DNA of 64,000 bases from Bacteroidota bacterium (GTDB lineage Bacteria > Bacteroidota > Bacteroidia > AKYH767-A > OLB10). The number at the start of each line of letters is the position of its first letter. Positions within the stretch are counted from its first letter, which is position 1. The notes beneath the pieces are model-generated. The model worked only from the letters and a program-made list of their open reading frames with translations. It did no database searches and was not told the DNA's origin. The position numbers and the translations under genes are program-made. Positions 58,258 to 64,000 of this stretch are shown in pieces. The stretch spans positions 357,335 to 421,334 of the forward strand of contig JADJMG010000006.1 of assembly GCA_016709725.1 (NCBI GenBank), in the 5' to 3' direction.

Positions 58258-58314
58258 CAAAGATTCAGTTTTTAACTTAAGTTCCAACCTTTGTTTTCTT
58301 AAGATTTGCTTAAA
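58258..58314 (-). promoter_or_regulatory. Operator array in front of the two-component genes
   Basis: CTTAAG or CTTAAA lies at 58276, 58298 and 58309, i.e. in 22- and 11-base steps. The core 58295-58313, TTTCTTAAGATTTGCTTAA, matches the RND-operon core at 17 of 19 positions. On the minus strand AATCTTTG (58265-58258) is a near match to TAnnTTTG, 19 bases from GTTG (3 of 4 to TTTG). The gap up to 58589 is otherwise empty. Confidence 0.65.
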
Positions 58315-58589
58315 TAATGCTATTAAGGCTAAAAAGTGAAGCGGAATGTAGCTCAACTACCCTCCATTCTGCAACAAATATAGGGCTTTGAGGGAATTGA
58401 GCTTGTGAAGTTGGTATTGTATGATAAAATGAATAGAGTCGGGTTCATGCTCCCAAAATGTAAATCGAGAGGAACCTAATTGAATCATCTTGCAATGTAT
58501 TTTATCATTTCAATTTAGAAAAGTATGGAATGTGCTAATGATTTGTTCGCTCACAAAATCAATGGGAATGATTTAATAAAACTTATAAA

Positions 58590-60055
58590 TTATTTCGTGT
58601 CCTCCAGTTCTTTAATCCTTTCGTTTACCCATCGATTGTCGGAGTTAAGACTTAAGCTTTCTTTGAAATATTTTATGGCTAATTCTTTATTTCCCGTCTC
58701 CATATAACCTTCTCCTAACCATTGTATGCTTTCAGCTGATTTTGGATGAGCAAATGCATTCAGTTCTAAAATTTGAAGCGCCAGATCTCCATTGCCATTG
58801 TCCATCTGGTTGAATCCTTCATCGCGCATGATGTAGATTAAAAGTTGTTCCGATTTCTTTTTAAGGCTAAGTTCTTCTTTTGCTTTTTCTAATCCTCCTT
58901 CTTCAAGCGTTTTTAAAATACGAATGGTGAAGGTTCGGTTTTCTTTATTGTCGGCAATGGGAATGATGGGTGTGAAGTTCGGATTAAAGATCATTTTTGA
59001 AATGTGAAAACAAACATTGTTGAAGTTGGGATGCGATTTGTTCGTTAAAAAAATCATGGTGATGTCTTCATCAATGAATCTTAAAAAATCAGCATATAAA
59101 ATGCGATTCGATCCGTTATGCCAAACCTGTGTAGTTTTCCGATTGGTAGTGGAAACATCCCAACCATACGCATAGATTGTGTTTTCGTCTTCTTCCTTTC
59201 TTAGTTTTGGATGATACAGTTTTTGTTTTGCTTCTTTTGATAATACCAAATCAGTCATTAAGCAAGTATGCCATCGGTACATATCTTCCGTAGTGGATAG
59301 TATCCCTCCATTCCCTTTTAAATGCCAATAGGGAGCGTTTTGATCCCACTCCTTGTCGGTAGGCTTGCCCCACAAACTATCGTCTTGGTAATACCCGTTT
59401 GAGATGAGCGATGGGTCGAAAGCAGGTCGAGAGTAACCCGTCATTTCCATCTTGGCGGGCTTCCATAGGTACTCATAACAGTAAGCTTCATAATCCTGAC
59501 CAGAAACTTTTTCGATGATCATCGCCAGCAAAGAGTAACCAATATTGGAATAATAGAAATTGCTACCCGTTTCAAATTTTAAAGGAGATGAAAAAACTTT
59601 ATTTAAAAATTCTTCATCGTTAATTTTTTCAAAATCTCCGCCCACATTACTCGTGAGCCCCGATTGATGTCGGAGTAAATCGTGTAAAGTAATGTTTGCT
59701 TTATCAGCAGGCACCTGATCAAAATATTTTGCAAGCGAGTCGTCAGTAGAAAGTTTGCCTTGCATCTCTAATTTTAAAATAGCCGTGGCGGTAAATTGTT
59801 TGGTAATGGAACCAATATCAAATACAGTTTTTGGGGTGTTGTAGATTTTTTTTTCTTGATCACTAAAACCATATCCTTTGGAAATGATCATCTCGCCATT
59901 CATGGCCACCAATACGGAGCCATTTAATCCTACCTTTTCTAATTCGGTAAGATATTTATTTATTTTCTGTTTGGATTCAATCGCCTTGGTTGTTTGCCCA
60001 TCAGTTGTAAATATTCCTAGGTAAGAGTGAATAGTAGGGTAAAAAATAGTTTCAT
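58590..60055 (-). CDS. Serine beta-lactamase-like hydrolase with C-terminal TPRs (5' frameshift)
   Basis: The ATG at 60055 begins a signal peptide (MKLFFTLLFTLTLGIFTTDGQ) that needs one added C in CTTACCTAGG near 60020. Starting at the internal Met (59912) would cut off the fold. The catalytic SxxK is GSITKQFT (SITK), and the YxN is FYYSNIGYSLL. HNGSN, in the usual HxG position, and LLRHQSGL are further landmarks. The protein belongs to the class C beta-lactamase/D-aminopeptidase-like superfamily (esterases and peptidases). The C-terminal part carries two TPR motifs (GDLALQILELNAFAHPKSAE, GNKELAIKYFKESLSLNSDN). The repaired length is 488 residues. Periplasmic. A resistance role is not implied. 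Confidence 0.82.
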
Positions 60056-60183
60056 TTGTTTTTGCTTTCTGATGATAGTTAAAGGTTTGGTTGGAATGGA
60101 TGGTCTCAATTATAGACGCCGATTCTCGAGCAAATATAAGAATTATCGAAATTGGTATGTTCCTTCAGTGCCCCGCCCCCCTC

Positions 60184-60972
60184 ATGGATAGGCTGAAGAC
60201 ATCGCAGCGATATAATTATCATTCTGTAATAGAATCCCGCCCCTCAACGATGGGCTGCACCCATCGTTGGGTATATGCTGCCCCCAACAACCCCGGCGCA
60301 CAATTGCGAGGCGGCATCGCCCCTCGCCCTAATAGCATCGTCCTCTCCTTTCTGCGATGGGCTACACCCATCGCAGCGATATAATTATCATCCTGTAATA
60401 GACTCCCGCCCCTCTCAACGATGGGCTATACATCGCAACGATATGATCATCATTCTACCATAGACTCCCGCCCCCCTCAACGATGGGCTGCACCCATCGT
60501 TGGGTATATGCTGCCCCTTCAGGGCAGAACAATAGCCTGAAGGGGCTATTATAGCGGGAGGCACGCCTCTCGCTTATTAAGCCACCAAAACCTAGCCCTG
60601 AAGGGGCGCAATATTTATTGCGAGGCGGCATCGCCCCTCGCCCTAATAGCATCGTCCTCTCCTCTCCTTTCTGCGATGGGTGTAGCCCATCGCAGCGATA
60701 TAATTATCATCCTGTAATAGACTCCCGCCCCCTCAACGATGGGCTATACATCGCAACGATATGATCATCATTCTACCATAGACTCCCGCCCCCCCTCAAC
60801 GATGGGCTGCACCCATCGTTGGGTATATGCTGCCCCTTCAGGGCAGAACAATAGCCCTGAAGGGGCTTAATATTATAGCGAGTAGGCAACGCCTCTCGCT
60901 ATAATATTAAGCCACCAAAACCTAGCCCTGAAGGGGCGCAATATTTATTGCGAGGCGGCATCGCCCCTCGCC
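60184..60972. repeat. Palindromic (REP-like) repeat array upstream of the RAYT gene's 3' end
   Basis: Three palindromes with arms CAACGATGGG and CCCATCGTTG lie at 60245, 60478 and 60797; two with arms CTGCGATGGG and CCCATCGCAG at 60352 and 60671. Each has a 5-base loop. Other stems are GCCCCTTCAGGGC with GCCCTGAAGGGGC (13 bp, 60832-60866) and CTTAATATTATAGCGA with its complement (60866-60911). The block from about 60306 to 60620 recurs at about 60620-60950, so a unit of about 319 bases is tandemly duplicated and a third is partly present. No gene is seen in it. Confidence 0.85.
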
Positions 60973-61001
60973 ATGTTCGAGGTGAATACGCCCATCACTC
61001 A

Positions 61002-61454
61002 TCAATCCCAAACATACCGCTCATCATATTCCACTTTGAATTTTTTAAGAATTGATCGGTATTCATCTTGAAATTTTTTCTTGCTATGGTGTTGATGTTG
61101 GTTGGTTATGTATGCAATTACTCTATCCACCTCTGATCCCTTCACAGAAAACGCTCCATAGCCATCTTGCCAAAAGAAATTTTCATAACCCGCACCTTTC
61201 GTTTTAATCCATTTTGATGAATGTCCTTTTAATTCTTCCATCAATTTCATTAAAGCTATTTTTTTAGAAAGCTTGCAGAGTATATGAACATGATCAGTAT
61301 AACCACCTACTTTAAGAACTGTACATTCAAGTTTATTACAGATGCCACCTAAATAGCTGTGTAGTTCTGATTCAACGGGTGCATGAATTAATGGTTGACG
61401 GTGTTTTGTACTGAATACAATGTGTAGATAGTTTTGTACGAGTGATTGGCCCAT
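61002..61454 (-). CDS. REP-associated tyrosine transposase (RAYT), IS200/IS605-like
   Basis: The 150-residue single-domain Y1 transposase starts MGQSLVQNYLHIVFSTKHRQ. The HUH motif is GGYTDHVHIL (H55, H57) and the catalytic Tyr is in RVIAYITNQHQHH (Y115); FFWQDGYGAFSV is another family block and the end is FKVEYDERYVWD. It is a domesticated member, since no transposon ends or accessory tnpB lie beside it, and palindromic repeats flank it on both sides. It presumably cuts and copies those palindromes. The gene is intact in a region with many broken genes. Confidence 0.9.
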   Translation of the reverse strand: MGQSLVQNYLHIVFSTKHRQPLIHAPVESELHSYLGGICNKLECTVLKVGGYTDHVHILCKLSKKIALMKLMEELKGHSSKWIKTKGAGYENFFWQDGYGAFSVKGSEVDRVIAYITNQHQHHSKKKFQDEYRSILKKFKVEYDERYVWD

Positions 61455-61492
61455 ATTTATTTTTTATTTTAGATAGAATGTTCATCCCCCCC

Positions 61493-61785
61493 CAACGATG
61501 GGCTACACCCATCGTTGAGTAGATGCTGCCCCTACAGGGATATGCATAATAGCAATTGCTAAGATAATATCTTCATCAATCCCAAGCCCTGAAAGGGCTT
61601 AATAACATAGCGAAGAGGCAACGCCTCTCGCTATGTTATTAAGCCACCATATCCCAAGCCCTGAAAGGGCTTAATCAATGCAAGGTGGCAGCGCCCCTCG
61701 TACTAATAACATCGCCCCGCCCCCCCCTCAACGATGGGCTACACCCATCGTTGGGTATATGCTGCCCCTTCAGGGCAGAACAAAA
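61493..61785. repeat. Palindromic (REP-like) repeats on the other side of the RAYT gene
   Basis: CAACGATGGG palindromes lie at 61493 and 61729. A complex hairpin at 61598-61643 has the outer arms CTTAATAACATAGCGA and TCGCTATGTTATTAAG (16 bp, perfect) and inner arms GAGGC/GCCTC. AGCCCTGAAAGGGCTT occurs twice near 61584 and 61656. The order of elements matches the array on the other side of the RAYT gene, but with sequence changes that keep pairing. Confidence 0.82.
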
Positions 61786-61834
61786 ATTGTGTTGTTCACA
61801 TTAGGAATCTTTTCATGAAACTGTTTCAACAAAG

Positions 61835-63668
61835 TTAACCTTCACTAAAGCTATGGTTAACAAAGTACATATCTATCTCTCCCTTATTCTTCGCTTGAAT
61901 TTTCCCGCGGTGAACACAAGTGAATTTCCCTTTTACTAATTCATACGTGCTGCCGCTGATATTTATTTTTCCAGACTCACTGTTTTGTTCCATGCGTGCT
62001 GCAAGGTTGACGGTGTCGCCCCAGATGCCGTATGCATATTTCTTGATGCCCACAATGCCCGCTACCACAGGACCTGTATGAATTCCGATGCGCAGTAAGA
62101 AGGGAATTTCTCCTCTTGATTCTTTTTCTTTTTTTCGCTCCAACATAAAATTTTGAAACTCGATAGCCGCATGAATCATATCACTCGCATGGGTGTAGGA
62201 GGGAACAGGCAATCCGCTAGCACACATATACGCGTCACCAATCGTTTTTATTTTTTCAATTTTGTATTTCTGTATGATGAGATCAAAGGCGCTAAAGCAA
62301 TGGTGTATTTCGTCCACTAATAATTCTGCGCTTACTTTTTCGCTGATGCCCGTAAAGTCTTTGAAGTCGGTGAACATGACGGTAACCATCGTAAAAGCTT
62401 TTGCCTTGGTGACACCATTCGCTTTTAACTCTTCCGCCATTTCTGCAGGAAGGATGTTTAAGAGTAGCTCTTCGCTACGCTGTTTTTCGTGGATAATGAT
62501 TTCCGTTGACTTTTTCTGATTCCGATAATTTTTAAAAACAAAGAGGAGCAAGAGTGTAATCAGTAAAATTTCAGCTAATGCGGCATAGGAGTAGATCCTT
62601 TGCTGAGAAACCTCCGCGTCTTTTAATTGAAGTTGAGCGTTGGCAATTTCATCCCGTTGCTTGATTGCAATGCCTTCTATTTTGCCTCTCGCATTTTGCC
62701 CATACAAACTGTCATTTAAGCCTACGAATTTTTCAAGAAATAAAATTGCATTTTTTGAATCACCCTTTTCTTTGTGTATTAAATATTGTGACTGATAGCA
62801 ATTTAGAATTCTGGTTTGATATTCTATTTCAAAGGCCTTTTGTAGGGATAAATTGGAATAGAACAAGGCGCTGTCTAGAAACTTTTTATCAGTCTTTGAT
62901 TAAAATAAATAAGCATCAACTAATGTTCCATAGCCTTCAGAAAATATTCTTTTCTCATGAATCGATTCAAGATAGGCATTCGTTTTTTTTTGTTAAATAA
63001 ATACAGGTGTCATACTGCTGTTTTATAAAATAAATATCGGCTAGTCGGGCGGTATTGTGCGCCTCCATAAATTTTTGATTGTATTTTTGAGATTCAGCTA
63101 TTGCTAATCGAATTAAGCTATCGGATATGTCAATATTAGCCTCGCTATTAAATGCATTCCCAAATCCACCGATGGTTCGGATATACCAAACTTTCGATTC
63201 AATCGTATTAACTTCAGGTAGAATTTTAGAAATTGCACTATACCTATGTTCGTTAGAAATATTGGGATTCCATTGAAAGGCTATCAATTTTGAAAGTGGC
63301 AAAATATCCTTCACTTTATATTCTGTATTGTACTTTAGTGCCAATAGCGCTAATTCATATGATTTAACAATATCATTAAAAAAACCATAGGCGTAACTTT
63401 GATACAAATAAATTTCACCCAACTTCTTATCGTAATGAATATTTTTAGCAAGAAGTTCGGCTTGTTCACCAAACACAATGGCTTTGCGCGGCAGCAAATT
63501 GCGGTACTCATACGCGAGCATAGCCAGCACATCCACTCTTTCGGTATCCGTGATATTCACATTTTTTAATACCTGCTCCAGCGAATCCGCTAAAGGTTGC
63601 CCTTCTTTTTGTGCATTGGCTGGTTGCCATGAACCGAAAAGGAATATGAGGATAATGAGTTGTTTCAT
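61835..63668 (-). CDS. Class III adenylate cyclase with TPR-like sensor half (frameshift and in-frame stop)
   Basis: The N-terminal half has a signal peptide (MKQLIILIFLFGSWQPANAQ) and helical TPR-like repeats. A membrane helix (SYAALAEILLITLLLLFVF) and a coiled coil follow. The cyclase domain has MFTDFKDFTGIS (metal Asp pair), EKIKTIGDAYMCASG (Lys) and YGIWGDTVNLAARM (Asp, Asn, Arg), the K/D pair favouring ATP. One extra A in the A9 run near 62985 breaks the frame; removing it gives YLTKKTNAYLESIHEK and continues to an in-frame TAA near 62900 in DAYLF*SKTDKKF, which one C-to-T change would explain. The sensor would be periplasmic. The repaired length, reading through the stop, is about 610 residues. 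Confidence 0.82.
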
Positions 63669-63823
63669 GTTTGAGGGTTTTAATTCGTCCAGTAATTACC
63701 GAAGATTGAGTTACACTGGTCGCTTAATATGGTTATGTAGGTTATTGAGTCTTTGCTTTTGCAATCTGTTTTCAGAATTTGTAAATTTAGCGTTAGAAAC
63801 GACATCCACCTATTTTAATAGGC

Positions 63824-63908
63824 AGGTGCAACAGTCGCCACCTTCTCTAGTGATCGCCGCGAACGCCGCAAAAACGCTGCGCCGCTGCGCCTGCCTGCAG
63901 CAGGCAGG
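63824..63908. repeat. Intergenic repeats with CCTGCCTG palindrome
   Basis: CCTGCCTG at 63890-63897 and CAGGCAGG at 63901-63908 form an 8-bp perfect palindrome around CAG. Upstream are CGCCGCGAACGCCGC and ACGCTGCGCCGCTGCGC, related to the CGCTGCG blocks of the dispersed element. The wider gap, 63669-64000, otherwise holds nothing certain. Confidence 0.5.
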
Positions 63909-64000
63909 TTTAAACCTTAATTTTATCCGAAGTGATTTTTTTCTTAGTTTAGCATTCTCATATCCCCGAATTTTATGTCCCACCGGATATTCGCCTTTCT

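Noticed and set aside
58590..60055. Antibiotic-resistance beta-lactamase
   Set aside because: The SxxK and YxN motifs are shared by many esterases and peptidases of this fold, and the C-terminal TPR extension is not typical of resistance enzymes.
60091..60652. Short open frames inside the repeat array
   Set aside because: They are made of repeat DNA, rich in proline, arginine and serine, lack family resemblance, and exist on both strands.
60184..60972. CRISPR-like array of repeated units
   Set aside because: The repeats are palindromes of several kinds at irregular spacing, with no constant repeat-spacer pattern and no cas genes. The RAYT gene explains them better.
63975..64000. Possible gene start (ATG followed by SHRIFAF) at the right edge
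   Set aside because: Only about eight codons are visible and the upstream sequence has no clear promoter.
1..64000. tRNA, rRNA, riboswitch, phage or plasmid features
   Set aside because: No cloverleaf-like, ribosomal or known riboswitch sequence was recognised, and no integrase, replication or capsid gene is present; a covariance-model search was not possible.

Overview
The window is a chromosomal segment of a member of the Bacteroidota. The evidence is several secreted proteins with a type IX secretion (T9SS) C-terminal sorting domain, at least two promoters of the TTTG-N19-TAnnTTTG class, the phylum-typical neighbourhood serC-serA-DUF1015 next to a ferredoxin and a LuxC-like acyl-CoA reductase, an RND pump fused to its outer-membrane factor, and AT-rich sequence with few Shine-Dalgarno motifs. 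I cannot name the genus. No rRNA, tRNA, CRISPR array or prophage was recognised.

Layout. 1-10 kb: end of a conserved Bacteroidota protein, a secreted M48 protease and a secreted partner, a membrane protein, an LpxH-type hydrolase, an M1 peptidase and carA. 10-17 kb: an RNase H, then a co-oriented set of four enzymes (esterase, ATP-grasp ligase, YbdK-type carboxylate-amine ligase, class I glutamine amidotransferase) that looks like an uncharacterised amide-forming pathway, then a divergent GlcD-type oxidase. 17-23.5 kb: two tandem paralogues of a secreted Bacteroidota protein, an isoaspartyl peptidase, a YggS-type PLP protein, an alpha/beta hydrolase and a helical unknown. 23.6-29.6 kb: serine biosynthesis (serC, serA, DUF1015), ferredoxin and acyl-CoA reductase. 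29.8-38.5 kb: a beta-helix lipoprotein, rpmE2, recA, a T9SS protein, a TPR lipoprotein and a MoxR-ATPase/VWA pair. 38.8-46.5 kb: a tight five-gene run, one lipoprotein and four T9SS propeller-like proteins. 47-60 kb: a SulP transporter, DUF3788, DUF2200 and a metal-efflux operon (RND-TolC fusion, adaptor, small membrane protein) preceded by its two-component system, then a serine beta-lactamase-like hydrolase with TPRs. 60-62 kb: a REP-associated tyrosine transposase (RAYT) embedded in palindromic repeats. 62-64 kb: a class III adenylate cyclase with a TPR-like sensor part.

The most interesting signals are: (1) a shared operator, TTTCTTAAGATTNNCTTAA, with CTTAAG hexamers phased about 11 bp apart, in front of both the two-component genes and the RND pump they probably control; (2) the RAYT island, where palindrome copies differ by changes that keep the stems paired; (3) the four-enzyme ligase cluster; (4) an internal signal-peptide-like segment at the junction of the RND-TolC fusion.

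A major caveat: at least 16 single-base indels break 14 genes. Every one can be placed in a homopolymer, and each is repaired by adding or removing one base. This looks more like base-calling error in a draft assembly than like gene decay. I report the repaired extents of these genes. Two further genes carry in-frame stops explainable by a single substitution.
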